DNA from: Bacteroidales bacterium
Lineage (GTDB): Bacteria; Bacteroidota; Bacteroidia; Bacteroidales; WCHB1-69
Assembly (NCBI GenBank): GCA_016285615.1
Contig: JAEERB010000020.1
Location: 1-23,556 of the forward strand
Direction of reading: 5' to 3'
DNA: 23,556 nucleotides
Shown here: piece after piece, positions 7,227 to 15,846 of the stretch
How positions within the stretch are numbered: position 1 is the first letter of the stretch
Layout of the letters: the number at the start of each line of letters is the position of its first letter
Position numbers and translations under genes: made by a program
The notes under the pieces: model-generated
The model's input: only the letters and a program-made list of their open reading frames with translations
Told to the model about the DNA's origin: nothing
The model's database searches: none

Positions 7227-8222
7227 TTACCTTACCCTCAACCTCTGTCCTACCCTTAGGAAGTCGCTGCGGAGGCCATTAAGTTGTTTGATTCTATTGA
7301 CCGAGGTATGATAGCGGCCAGCAATCTTCGACAGGCAGTCGCCGTTGCGCACGGTGTAATAAACCTTGTCGGAAGAAGATGACGACGACGAACTTGTAGA
7401 GCTCGAGCTGCTCGAAGTGGTCTTCTTCACTTCGGCCGTATTAGACACATTCAAATTCTTAGCATTGAGCGATTTAGCCGAAATATAGAGCGTGTCACTA
7501 TGTAACTTATAGTTGGTAAAGTCAACAATCTTGTTGGGATTGATGGGGATACCGAGGTAGCGCGTCTCGAAATGAAGATGGCTGCCGTACGAGCGTCCCG
7601 TGTTGCCACCCAACCCGATGGTGTCGCCTGCATGAACCAACTGTCCGGGGTTCACCAGTCGCTGCGAAAGGTGAGCATAATAGGTCTCCATGTTATTGTC
7701 GTGGCGGATAACCACCAAGTTGCCATAACCACCGGCATTGGCCTTCGATACGCGCACCATGCCATCGAAAGCGGCCACCACAGGCGTTCCCGTTGGATAG
7801 CCAAGGTCAACGCCATAGTGCATACGACGGCGGCGGCGACCATAATTGGAGGTGATTTTGAACTTGGCGGGATGCACATAGTTGCCCAAAACGACCGTGT
7901 CGGCCTCTATGTTAGCGCCGTGTGCATAGTGCACCGACAAAATATCGAAATTCTTGTACAGCCCATAGCCTGGCATATTCTTGAAATAAGAGAAAAGCAT
8001 CGAGCCGGAGCCACCCAAATCGGATTGATAGACAACATTCTCATCCTCATCCAAATAGAAACCGAGTGTATCAACTTCGTCAATACCTTCGGCATCGGGC
8101 GTCTGCAGTTCTAATGAATTAACAGACGAATAGTTAGGGAATTGTGTCGGGTCGTTTTGAGCCTTCAGAGTAACAAAAGCCAAGCTAAGAACAGTAAAAA
8201 AGAGTGCTGTTTTTCTAAACAT
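7227..8222 (-). CDS. Secreted M23 (LytM-type) peptidase with C-terminal LysM
   Basis: 331 residues from the chosen start (MFRKTALFFTVLSLAFVTLKAQ), which gives a clean signal peptide; an ORF extension of 11 residues upstream would bury it. The central M23 domain shows H135-Y-G-V-D139 and H215-L-H217, the zinc-binding and catalytic set of LytM endopeptidases, so it is predicted active. A serine tract (about 268-285) links to a C-terminal LysM (about 287-331) starting YYTVRNGDCLSKIAGRY. It should cleave peptide cross-links of peptidoglycan in the periplasm and bind glycan through LysM. The tiny lipoprotein gene lies 32 bases upstream on the same strand. An arginine run (GRRRRR) just before the first active-site His is unusual but in register. 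Confidence 0.9.
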   Translation of the reverse strand: MFRKTALFFTVLSLAFVTLKAQNDPTQFPNYSSVNSLELQTPDAEGIDEVDTLGFYLDEDENVVYQSDLGGSGSMLFSYFKNMPGYGLYKNFDILSVHYAHGANIEADTVVLGNYVHPAKFKITSNYGRRRRRMHYGVDLGYPTGTPVVAAFDGMVRVSKANAGGYGNLVVIRHDNNMETYYAHLSQRLVNPGQLVHAGDTIGLGGNTGRSYGSHLHFETRYLGIPINPNKIVDFTNYKLHSDTLYISAKSLNAKNLNVSNTAEVKKTTSSSSSSTSSSSSSSSDKVYYTVRNGDCLSKIAGRYHTSVNRIKQLNGLRSDFLRVGQRLRVR

Positions 8223-8254
8223 AATAAAAGCGTTGCTGCGACAGCCTTCAAGCA

Positions 8255-8476
8255 CTAGTCGCGTTCGAGATTATAAGTGGTTTTGGGTTTGTTTTTGATG
8301 ACATACGGCGTATTCATCGGGGCCGATTTGGTTTTGGTGCGCTGATGATAATGGTACTGCGAACCGCGCTGCGACTTCTTCACCGAGGTGTGGTTGTAGG
8401 AGTTGCAAGAAGCGAACACCAAGCCCGAACAAACGACTAACATGAGCAGATAAGAAAAAAATCTTTTCGTTTTCAT
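8255..8476 (-). CDS. Small predicted lipoprotein
   Basis: 73 residues from MKTKRFFSYLLMLVVCSGLV. The signal peptide ends in F-A-S-C, a relaxed lipobox of the Bacteroidetes kind, followed by CNSYNHTSVKK. The mature part is about 50 residues, rich in Lys, Arg, Gln, Tyr and Thr, with no recognised domain. The longer ORF start at 8518 would add 14 residues in front of the basic signal sequence and is less likely. It precedes the M23/LysM peptidase in what looks like a two-gene operon, so a role in the same wall-remodelling step is plausible, but nothing in the sequence shows a function. Confidence 0.7.
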   Translation of the reverse strand: MKTKRFFSYLLMLVVCSGLVFASCNSYNHTSVKKSQRGSQYHYHQRTKTKSAPMNTPYVIKNKPKTTYNLERD

Positions 8477-8609
8477 TGTCCACATTTTTAAACTCGCATC
8501 ATCCGCTGCCGCTGTCATTCAAACAATTACGCCAGCCTTCCGACGCTTATAATTTATTGTATAATATTCATCCATTCAAGTAGGAGCGCAAAAACTCCAT
8601 ACGAGATGG

Positions 8610-8640
8610 CAAATTTACACATTTTTTTTTAACAAACAAG
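8610..8640 (-). promoter_or_regulatory. Candidate promoter of the lipoprotein-M23 operon
   Basis: On the minus strand TAAATTTG (8610-8617) fits TAnnTTTG. CTTG (8637-8640) lies exactly 19 bases upstream, one mismatch from the -33 TTTG, and an alternative TTTG is at 8633-8636 with 15-base spacing. A run of nine T/A pairs fills the spacer. The predicted leader is about 125 bases and contains a short GGAG/CTCC stem (8583-8598). Confidence 0.5.
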
Positions 8641-8658
8641 AATTGCCGATAAAAAGCG

Positions 8659-10143
8659 TTACAGTTTTTTCAAATCCTTCAGTTTTATCGATCGCAGGAA
8701 GGAGATGGGAATCACGCCTGTAACCAGCGCTAACAGGCAGGCAGCCACAGCCGAAGCCAAGAAGTTCCACAAGGTGGGTAGCGGCAGGGAACCTACCACC
8801 GGCACCATCAGCGTCGCCATCGCCATCACCAATGCGGGCAACAACAATGCATAGATCAAACAACGCAACCAAGGCACAGCCGACGCAGGGAGGTGCAGTT
8901 TGCGGAAAGCAATCCACAGTTGCAGCACCGACACAACAGTCTGCGTGGAGAGGCTGGCAATGGCGGCACCCACAGCGTGCAGACGCGGGATGAGCAGCAG
9001 ATTGACAATCACATTGACCGCAATACCAGCCAACGCCGTGATATTGAGCAATTTCATATCACCATTAGCCGTGAGCAGCGTGCCGAAAATGTAAGTAAAC
9101 GAAATGGGAATAATGCCCGGAATGAGCCACCTGAAGACAGCGGCACTTTCTTCAATATGTGATGTATATAACAGATCCAGAACAGGATAGCGATAAACAA
9201 GCAACAATACCACCGATGTGACCGAGAAGAAACAGAGCAGCGAGAACGAAGCCTTAATAATAGGAATCAAATCCTCTTTTTCTTTCAACATCTTGGAAAA
9301 GAGCGGCAACAGAATCACCGAGAACAGATAAGCTATCATTACCATCGCATCGAGCAGACGGAAGGCTGATGCGTAAATGCCAGCTTCGAACGTGGAGATG
9401 TCGCCAGGCAGCAATCGCTCAATCATCACAGCATCAATGCGATTGTAGAACGACATGAGCAGATAAAGCACGGCAAAGGGCAAGCTCTTCTTCAAAATAA
9501 CACCCCAGAATGCCACATTGAACGACAGCGATTGCGGCCGGCCTTTGGCAATGACAATCATCAGGGCAATGAAGGCGGCCATAAGATAAGCGGCAGTCTG
9601 GCAATAGATAAACCACTCTATTCTAAATGGTTCCGATGTAACATTACCCCAAAGAAGAATACTGCAAAAGATAATCGTCAGCAAGCGGTCGAGCACCGAG
9701 AGGACGCTGTCGGTCTTGAACATCATCAGCGCGGAGACATTGGACCGCAAGTAGAGGATGAACGAGTTAAGGAACTGATTGATAGCTGTCCAGAAGAGGA
9801 TTTTCATCTGCAGGCTGCCGTAGCCGATGATGGCGGCCACCCCGAAAGTGACACCCAAATAGACTACGCCAAGCAGCATCTTGAGCGTGATGATGCCCGA
9901 CAAATGCTTCGAGAGCAGTTGTGAGTGGCGGGCGATGTTGCGATTATTGAAATTGGTGATACCCATGTCCAACAGCATGTTGAACAGATAGGTAAAGTTG
10001 AAAACGGCGAAATAGAGTCCGTAGTTGGCGGCGCCCACAGCGTTTTGCACTCCCACATCAATTCCCAGTATCCAGAACGGCTTGATGAGCAGATTCAGGA
10101 AAATCAGGAAACAGATGTTGAAGACAAAATTCTGTTGTTTCAT
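8659..10143 (-). CDS. Polysaccharide/lipid-linked oligosaccharide flippase (Wzx-like, MOP superfamily)
   Basis: 494 residues, hydrophobic throughout with an estimated 12-14 membrane helices. The opening segment, with GAANYGLYFAVFNFTYLFNM and then a DMGITNFNNRNIARH motif, is typical of polysaccharide biosynthesis (PST/Wzx) proteins: the first helices plus the conserved Asn/Arg loop. These proteins move undecaprenyl-linked sugars across the inner membrane. The start is 18 bases after the leuS stop, so the two are probably transcribed together. No glycosyltransferase or other polysaccharide gene lies nearby, so this is a stand-alone flippase rather than part of a capsule locus in view. Its cargo is unknown. 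Confidence 0.88.
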   Translation of the reverse strand: MKQQNFVFNICFLIFLNLLIKPFWILGIDVGVQNAVGAANYGLYFAVFNFTYLFNMLLDMGITNFNNRNIARHSQLLSKHLSGIITLKMLLGVVYLGVTFGVAAIIGYGSLQMKILFWTAINQFLNSFILYLRSNVSALMMFKTDSVLSVLDRLLTIIFCSILLWGNVTSEPFRIEWFIYCQTAAYLMAAFIALMIVIAKGRPQSLSFNVAFWGVILKKSLPFAVLYLLMSFYNRIDAVMIERLLPGDISTFEAGIYASAFRLLDAMVMIAYLFSVILLPLFSKMLKEKEDLIPIIKASFSLLCFFSVTSVVLLLVYRYPVLDLLYTSHIEESAAVFRWLIPGIIPISFTYIFGTLLTANGDMKLLNITALAGIAVNVIVNLLLIPRLHAVGAAIASLSTQTVVSVLQLWIAFRKLHLPASAVPWLRCLIYALLLPALVMAMATLMVPVVGSLPLPTLWNFLASAVAACLLALVTGVIPISFLRSIKLKDLKKL

Positions 10144-10161
10144 ACGGATTTACGCCAGCCG

Positions 10162-12996
10162 CTAACAAACAATATTGACAATTTTGCGAGGCACGACAAT
10201 CACCTTCTTCGGTGTCTTGCCATCCAGCCAGCGCTGCACATTCTCATCCTGCAGAACCAGTTCTTCAATCTCCTTCACGCCCAAATCGAGTGGTATCTCC
10301 TTCTGGTACTTTGTTTTACCATTGAAGGAAATGGGATACTTATAACTGCTTTCTTTCAGATATTTCTCATCGAAAGTGGGGAACGAGGCAATCACTACCG
10401 AGGTGTCGTGGCCCAGCAGACTCCATAACTCCTCAGCAATATGCGGGGCGTACGCTGAAATAAGTATGGTCAGCGGCTCCAACACCTTGCGCTTGTTGCA
10501 CTTCTTCTCCAAAAGCTCGTTGGTGCAAATCATAAACGCACTGACAGCCGTGTTGAACGAGAATCGCTCGTTGTCCTCTTCTATCTTCTTGATGGTCTTG
10601 TGCAGAATCTTGTACTCTTCCGCCGTCGGCTCTTCATCACTGACGCTGAAGTTCTGCTCGCCATCGTGGAACAGACGCCAGAACTTGCGGATGAAACGGA
10701 AGACACCTTCAATGCCGTTGGTGTCCCACGGCTTGGCCAATTCTACAGGACCGAGGAACATCTCGTACATACGCAGTGTGTCGGCGCCGTATTTCTCTAC
10801 CAGATCATCGGGGTTCTGCACGTTGTACTTCGACTTCGACATCTTCTCCACTTCCCAACCGCAGATGTACTTGTCATCTTCGAGGACAAACTCGGCATCT
10901 TTGAAGTCGGGCATCCAGTTGCGGAAAGCTTCAATATCGAGAACATCATTATGTACAATGTTGACATCCACATGAATAGGCGTCGTCTCATAATCCTTGC
11001 GCAAATTGAGCGACACGAACTTGTTGGTGCCCACCACGCGATAAACGAAGTTGGAACGGCCCTGAATCATACCTTGGTTGATCAACTTCTTGAAGGGCTC
11101 ATCTTTGCAGCTGATGCCGAGGTCGAAGAGGAACTTGTTCCAGAAACGGGCATAAATGAGGTGGCCGGTACCATGTTCGGCACCACCGACATAGAGATCC
11201 ACATTCTGCCAGTACTCATCGGCCTCTTTGCTAACAAGACAAGTGTCGTTGTGCGGGTCCATATAGCGCAGATAGTAAGCGCTGGAGCCGGCAAAACCAG
11301 GCATGGTACTGTACTCACGCTGATAGCCATTGTAGGTCCAATTCTTGGCGCGTGCCAACGGCGGCTCGCCAGTCTCGGTGGGCAGGAACTGATCAACTTC
11401 GGGCAAAAGCACGGGCAACTCCGATTCGGGTACAGGGTAAGGCATGCCATCCTTGTAATAGATGGGAAACGGCTCACCCCAGTAGCGCTGGCGACTGAAG
11501 ATGGCGTCGCGCAGACGGTAGTTGATGGTGCGATAACCAATGCCCATCGTCTGAATCTTCTCAATCACAGCCTTGCCGCCTTCCTTGACGGTCATGCCGT
11601 CGATGAAGCCACTGTTGACGCAGTAGCCGGTTTTGCTGTCCATGCTCTCTTCCCACGTGTCGGGGTCGCTAACCTCGTTGGGCTGCGGAGCAACCACCTG
11701 ACGGATAGGCAGATTGAAATGGCGGGCAAAGGCAAAGTCGCGACTATCATGGGCAGGCACAGCCATAATAGCACCCGTGCCATAGTCAGACAACACATAG
11801 TCGCTGACCCAAATGGGAATATGCTCCTCAGTAATAGGATTTACAGCATAAGCACCTGTAAATACGCCGCTTACCTTCTTCACTTCGGCCTGACGCTCAC
11901 GTTCGGAGCGGTTCTTAGCCCAGGTGACGTAGGCTTCCACTTCCGCTTTCTGCTCAGGAGTAGTGATAGCTTCAATCATCTCATGTTCAGGACATAACAC
12001 CATAAAAGTCACACCAAAGATGGTATCGGGACGTGTGGTGAAGATTTCGAAAGCAGGTTCGCTCTGAACATCACAATTACCGCCCATATAGAGTTTCTTC
12101 CAGTCCAAATCATCATTTTTGGCCAGCGGGAAGCAAACAGCGGCACCCTCGCTCCTACCAATCCAGTTGCGCTGAATCTCCTTGAGCGAATCGGTCCATT
12201 CAACAGTTTCGAGGCCTTGCAGCAGTCGTTCAGCGTATGCAGAAACGCGCAATATCCACTGTTTCATTTGTTTACGTTCAACGGGATAGCCACCACGCAC
12301 CGACAGGCCATTGACCACCTCATCGTTGGCAAGCACGGTTCCCAATTTCGGGCACCAGTTCACCCACGTGTCGGCGAGGTAGGCCAAACGGTAGTTCATC
12401 AGAATCTCCTGCTGCTCCTTCTCGGAGACGGCATTCCAATCCTCTGCAGAGAGCACTAACGGCTCAGTCTGCGCAATATTAAGGTCATCCGTGCCTTGCT
12501 CCGACAGGTGGGCCACCAGCTTCTCAATGGGCTGGGCTTTCTGCAGTTCATAGTCATAATAATGGTTAAAAAGCTGGATAAACACCCATTGTGTCCATTT
12601 GTAGTAGTCTGGATCACAAGTCTTAAACGAACGGTCCCAATCGAAAGAGAAGCCAATTTTGTCGAGCTGCTCACGGTAGCGGTTCACATTCTTCTCGGTA
12701 GTCACAGCCGGATGCTGTCCCGTCTGGATGGCATACTGCTCGGCAGGCAGACCAAAGGCGTCGTAACCCATGGGATGCAACACATTGAAGCCTTTTTGGC
12801 GTTTGTAGCGTGCGTAGATGTCCGAAGCGATGTAACCCAGCGGATGTCCCACATGCAAACCTGCCCCCGAAGGATAAGGAAACATGTCCAGAACATAGTA
12901 TTTCTGCTTGGAAGCATCCGTCTCGGTTTTGTAGATATGCTTCTCACGCCAAATCCGCTGCCATTTTTTTTCGATATCGCTAAAGTTGTAATCCAT
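10162..12996 (-). CDS. leuS: Leucyl-tRNA synthetase
   Basis: 944 residues, a class Ia synthetase. The ATP-site HIGH motif is H48-V-G-H51 within [16 protein letters not shown]. The CP1 editing domain shows TTRPDTIFG and [24 protein letters not shown] is at 718-722. The C-terminal anticodon-binding and Leu-specific domains are complete, ending [13 protein letters not shown]. The length is somewhat above E. coli LeuRS (860), as is common in Bacteroidetes. It charges tRNA-Leu and hydrolyses mischarged products in the cytoplasm. It has its own -7 element at 13045-13052, downstream of a repeat array. The flippase follows 18 bases after its stop. Confidence 0.98.
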   Translation of the reverse strand: MDYNFSDIEKKWQRIWREKHIYKTETDASKQKYYVLDMFPYPSGAGLHVGHPLGYIASDIYARYKRQKGFNVLHPMGYDAFGLPAEQYAIQTGQHPAVTTEKNVNRYREQLDKIGFSFDWDRSFKTCDPDYYKWTQWVFIQLFNHYYDYELQKAQPIEKLVAHLSEQGTDDLNIAQTEPLVLSAEDWNAVSEKEQQEILMNYRLAYLADTWVNWCPKLGTVLANDEVVNGLSVRGGYPVERKQMKQWILRVSAYAERLLQGLETVEWTDSLKEIQRNWIGRSEGAAVCFPLAKNDDLDWKKLYMGGNCDVQSEPAFEIFTTRPDTIFGVTFMVLCPEHEMIEAITTPEQKAEVEAYVTWAKNRSERERQAEVKKVSGVFTGAYAVNPITEEHIPIWVSDYVLSDYGTGAIMAVPAHDSRDFAFARHFNLPIRQVVAPQPNEVSDPDTWEESMDSKTGYCVNSGFIDGMTVKEGGKAVIEKIQTMGIGYRTINYRLRDAIFSRQRYWGEPFPIYYKDGMPYPVPESELPVLLPEVDQFLPTETGEPPLARAKNWTYNGYQREYSTMPGFAGSSAYYLRYMDPHNDTCLVSKEADEYWQNVDLYVGGAEHGTGHLIYARFWNKFLFDLGISCKDEPFKKLINQGMIQGRSNFVYRVVGTNKFVSLNLRKDYETTPIHVDVNIVHNDVLDIEAFRNWMPDFKDAEFVLEDDKYICGWEVEKMSKSKYNVQNPDDLVEKYGADTLRMYEMFLGPVELAKPWDTNGIEGVFRFIRKFWRLFHDGEQNFSVSDEEPTAEEYKILHKTIKKIEEDNERFSFNTAVSAFMICTNELLEKKCNKRKVLEPLTILISAYAPHIAEELWSLLGHDTSVVIASFPTFDEKYLKESSYKYPISFNGKTKYQKEIPLDLGVKEIEELVLQDENVQRWLDGKTPKKVIVVPRKIVNIVC

Positions 12997-13044
12997 TGTA
13001 TGACTTTAATTTATGAGTTTTAGTATACTATTTTTTAGAAAAGG

Positions 13045-13052
13045 CAAATATA
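13045..13052 (-). promoter_or_regulatory. Candidate -7 element of leuS
   Basis: On the minus strand this reads TATATTTG, an exact TAnnTTTG match 48 bases before the leuS start codon. The -33 region at the expected spacing is weak. The repeat array (13082-13189) lies upstream of this promoter, so unlike rmuC the array would not be part of the leader. Confidence 0.5.
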
Positions 13053-13081
13053 CGGGAAAATGTAGAATTATGAGAGCGAAA

Positions 13082-13189
13082 AGTTAAGAAGTTAAGAAAC
13101 TAAGGAGTTAAGGGTTATTGAATTTTGAATTCTGAATTTTGAATTTGTTCTTTGTTCTTAATTGTGAATTGTGAATTGAATTTTGACTT
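13082..13189 (-). repeat. Period-7/8 word array upstream of leuS
   Basis: Plus-strand order: C word (ttaagaag/ctaaggag octamers) at 13082-13117, D word (tgaatttt/tgaattc heptamers) about 13118-13146, E word tttgttctttgttctt at 13144-13159, F word (aattgtg heptamers) at 13160-13189. The order C-D-E-F is the same as in 3879-4098. Exact matches: 13090-13114 with 20326-20350 inverted (25 bases), 13122-13146 with 7191-7215 (25 bases), 13161-13177 with 4049-4065 (17 bases). It begins directly at the response regulator stop codon. Confidence 0.85.
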
Positions 13190-13918
13190 CTATCTTTCCA
13201 CAAACCTTCTCATCACCTCGTCTTTGTAATTATTGCCTACAGGCAGCATATTGCCGGCCACCGACACCGTATTCCCATCTAAGAAATCAATATGTTTTTT
13301 AGAAATAATATAGGTTTTGTGTATGCGGATAAAGTCGGCGGCGGGGAGTTCCTCCTCGAGTTTTTTCAACGAATAGAGGGCCATAATCTTGCGCGTGGCG
13401 GTATGAAAGGTCACATATTCGCGTTGGCTCTCAACATAGAGAATCTCATCGAAGTTGATCTTGTACAGACGGCGGTCGGCCTTCACCAGCAGATGGTCGC
13501 GGGGCTCTTCAGCCGGCGCCGTGTCCGCATCGGCAAGGTCGGCTTTCGCCTTCAGTGCCAGCAACTGCATGGCCTTGTTCACCGCCTGACTGAAGCGAGG
13601 GAACGAGATGGGCTTCAGGAGATAATCGACCACACCGAGGTCGTAACCCTGAACGGCATAGTCGCTGTAAGCCGTGGTGAAGATGACGGCCATATCCGAT
13701 GGCAGCACTTTCACCAGCTCCACCCCCGACATATCGGGCATCTGGATGTCCGTGAGCAGAATGTCCACCTTCTGGCTATTGATGATCGTCATCGCCTCCA
13801 TGGCATTGGCGCAGCAGCCCACCAGCTTGAGTTGTGGCAATTTGTTCACATATTCGGTCAGCAGCACGCGCGCGGGCTTCTCATCATCGGCAATCAATAT
13901 ATGATAAGGGGTGTTCAT
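13190..13918 (-). CDS. LytTR-family response regulator
   Basis: 242 residues. The receiver domain (about 5-120) has the acidic pocket D11-D12, the phospho-acceptor D57 (LLTDIQMPD), T82 and K102 (YLLKP). The LytTR DNA-binding domain (about 135-240) contains LLVKADRRLYKINFDEILYV and ends with FIRIHKTYIISKKHIDF. The architecture is that of LytR/AlgR-type activators, which bind direct repeats upstream of their targets. Its start codon overlaps the kinase stop (ATGA), so translation is coupled and the kinase is its partner. The targets are not identifiable here. Confidence 0.95.
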   Translation of the reverse strand: MNTPYHILIADDEKPARVLLTEYVNKLPQLKLVGCCANAMEAMTIINSQKVDILLTDIQMPDMSGVELVKVLPSDMAVIFTTAYSDYAVQGYDLGVVDYLLKPISFPRFSQAVNKAMQLLALKAKADLADADTAPAEEPRDHLLVKADRRLYKINFDEILYVESQREYVTFHTATRKIMALYSLKKLEEELPAADFIRIHKTYIISKKHIDFLDGNTVSVAGNMLPVGNNYKDEVMRRFVER

Positions 13919-14955
13919 TTCTCTAACAAATTAATATTCAACGACACACGATAAGTTGCACCTTCATCTTTAATCTCCAACTGATACTTATTATCATAAT
14001 AATGCTGCAACTGCTGCTCCACATTGGAGATCCCGATACCGTCGCGCTGCTTGGGAACGGCCGGAGGCGTCGTATTCTTGGTATTGACGGCATCGAAGGA
14101 GAGATGGCCATTCTCCACCTTAATCTCAATCCTGATATAGCCGTTCGCATTAGTGGCAATGTCGCCATGGATAAAGCAGTTCTCGACCAACGGCTGCAAG
14201 AGCATAGGCGGAATAGGCAAACTGCTATTATCCACCAGATGGCGGTAAGTGATATCCTTCTCGCCATACCTTACCCGCTGCAGATCGATATAATTCTGTA
14301 TATAATTGATTTCCTTTTCAATAGGCACATAATCCGATTGACATTCGTCGGTGATGTAGCGACACATATCAGCCATTTGCAGTATCGAATCAGGAGCTTT
14401 CTCGTCGTGCGTATAGACCAGCGAATAGATGTTATTCAACGTGTTGAAGACGAAGTGCGGGTTAAGTTGTGAGCGTAACATTCTCACTTCCATCTCTTTC
14501 TTCTCCATCTGCAGTTGCTCCAGCTTGCGCTGCTTGCGTGAATAATTCGACAGCAGCCATGCGATATAAGTGCCCAGCACAAGCACTACCACCCTGAATA
14601 CATGATAGATAGCAAATTCAGGCCGACGTTGTATCGATACCCAATACAGTATCAGGTGATTGAGTTTCAAAAGCAGAAAGCTGGCCAGTATCAGCACCAC
14701 AAACATGGCGAGATAGAGATGATATTTTTTCTTTCGCTCCAAATACCTGTGAATCAGTGTACATATATCATAGAAAAGCATCATGTACAAAGCATTCGCA
14801 AACGAAAAGACGGCGGCATATTTGAGGTGGAAACTATAACCACCTAAAAACAGAAGCAGGAAAATGCAGATGAAGACAATAATACTCTGATGTCTCCTCA
14901 ACAGGCCATCCCACAGCTTTTTACCCCGTGCAGAGACATCCGTATTCTTATTCAT
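13915..14955 (-). CDS. LytS/YehU-type sensor histidine kinase
   Basis: 346 residues from the start at 14955 (MNKNTDVSARGKKLWDG). The longer ORF start at 15003 would overlap prmA by 37 bases. Four membrane helices span about residues 20-135, followed by a short coiled coil. The His_kinase domain has the phospho-acceptor H167 in QLNPHFVFNTLNNIYS, the N-box PLVENCFIHG and the G-box GIGISNVEQQL. There is no separate extracellular sensor domain, so the signal is probably sensed in the membrane. It begins 11 bases after the prmA stop and ends in a 4-base overlap with the response regulator. The Bacteroidetes version of this pair commonly lacks a known signal. Confidence 0.93.
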   Translation of the reverse strand: MNKNTDVSARGKKLWDGLLRRHQSIIVFICIFLLLFLGGYSFHLKYAAVFSFANALYMMLFYDICTLIHRYLERKKKYHLYLAMFVVLILASFLLLKLNHLILYWVSIQRRPEFAIYHVFRVVVLVLGTYIAWLLSNYSRKQRKLEQLQMEKKEMEVRMLRSQLNPHFVFNTLNNIYSLVYTHDEKAPDSILQMADMCRYITDECQSDYVPIEKEINYIQNYIDLQRVRYGEKDITYRHLVDNSSLPIPPMLLQPLVENCFIHGDIATNANGYIRIEIKVENGHLSFDAVNTKNTTPPAVPKQRDGIGISNVEQQLQHYYDNKYQLEIKDEGATYRVSLNINLLEK

Positions 14956-14966
14956 AAGAGTAATTT

Positions 14967-15815
14967 TTAATCGCGGCGACGCTGGAATTTGGCAGCCACC
15001 CATTTGTTTTTCTCTTTGTTAGAAACAAATTCGAGGCCCCAGCGGGCAGCTTCGGCTTTAATAGCATCCAAATCTTCACCTTGGTAGAAGCCGCTAAAGA
15101 AGATTATACCGTTATCATTCAATACCTTAACATAATACCGCATATCGCGCAGCAGAATATTGCGGTTGATGTTGGCGATAATCACATCGTAGTGCATATC
15201 GTGCAAGGCGGAGGCATCGCCTAAGATAACGCGAATGTCGGAAACGCCGTTGCGGGCGTTGTTCTCAATATTGTTCTCGTAGGCCCACTCGTCGTTGTCG
15301 ATGGCGGTCACGGGCGATGCGCCGCGCATACGCGCGAGAATCGCTAACACACCGGTGCCGGCGCCCATATCGAGCAGTTCCTTGCCAGCCAGCGGCTCTT
15401 CGAGCACGTACTCAATCATCAGCGAGGTGGTCTCGTGGTGGGCCGTGCCAAACGACATCTTCGGTTCGATGACGATTTCAAAGTCAACATCATCGCGATG
15501 CGGATGAAACGGCGCACGGATATAGCAGCGATTGGCAATGAGTACAGGTGAGTAGTTCGACTCCCACAGCGCATTCCAGTTCTGCGCCTCAATCACCGAT
15601 GTCGTATAGGTCACCTCCACCCCGAAAGGATTCTCTTTCAGCAGTTGGCGAACAGCCTCTTCATCATAATCCGACTCTTTCATATACGCCAATAGCGTAG
15701 TTTCTGAGTCACCGTCCATAAAGCTGTCGCAGCCAGCATCCGACAAGATAGAGGTGAAGACATCCTTCCACGGGTCGGCGGCCGGCAACGAGAGTTTGAG
15801 TTCTATATAGTTCAT
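14967..15815 (-). CDS. prmA: Ribosomal protein L11 methyltransferase
   Basis: 282 residues. The SAM-binding motif LLDMGAGTGVLAI lies around residues 147-159, with Asp149 at the end of the first strand. It is followed by VTAIDNDEWAYENNIENNARN, with the acidic ribose-binding residue, and DVIIANINRNILL, the family's NIL-type active loop. The N-terminal third is the L11-recognition domain. PrmA trimethylates L11 on the large ribosomal subunit. It lies between the PepSY-like protein gene (31 bases upstream) and the kinase gene (11 bases downstream), all on one strand. Its placement before a two-component system may just be local gene order. Confidence 0.95.
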   Translation of the reverse strand: MNYIELKLSLPAADPWKDVFTSILSDAGCDSFMDGDSETTLLAYMKESDYDEEAVRQLLKENPFGVEVTYTTSVIEAQNWNALWESNYSPVLIANRCYIRAPFHPHRDDVDFEIVIEPKMSFGTAHHETTSLMIEYVLEEPLAGKELLDMGAGTGVLAILARMRGASPVTAIDNDEWAYENNIENNARNGVSDIRVILGDASALHDMHYDVIIANINRNILLRDMRYYVKVLNDNGIIFFSGFYQGEDLDAIKAEAARWGLEFVSNKEKNKWVAAKFQRRRD

Positions 15816-15846
15816 CTTAAGTATTTTAAGCCCTGCAAATCAACTA

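Noticed and set aside
8223..8255. Upstream start for the M23 peptidase
   Set aside because: The extension puts 11 polar residues before the signal peptide and brings the start up against the lipoprotein stop; the start at 8222 gives a normal signal sequence.
10600..11997. 465-codon plus-strand ORF
   Set aside because: Lies wholly antisense to leuS, whose motifs are complete. The translation has no recognisable domain; it is a shadow frame.
14956..15003. Upstream start for the histidine kinase
   Set aside because: Would overlap prmA by 37 bases and adds a non-conserved leader; the internal Met at 14955 follows the prmA stop neatly.
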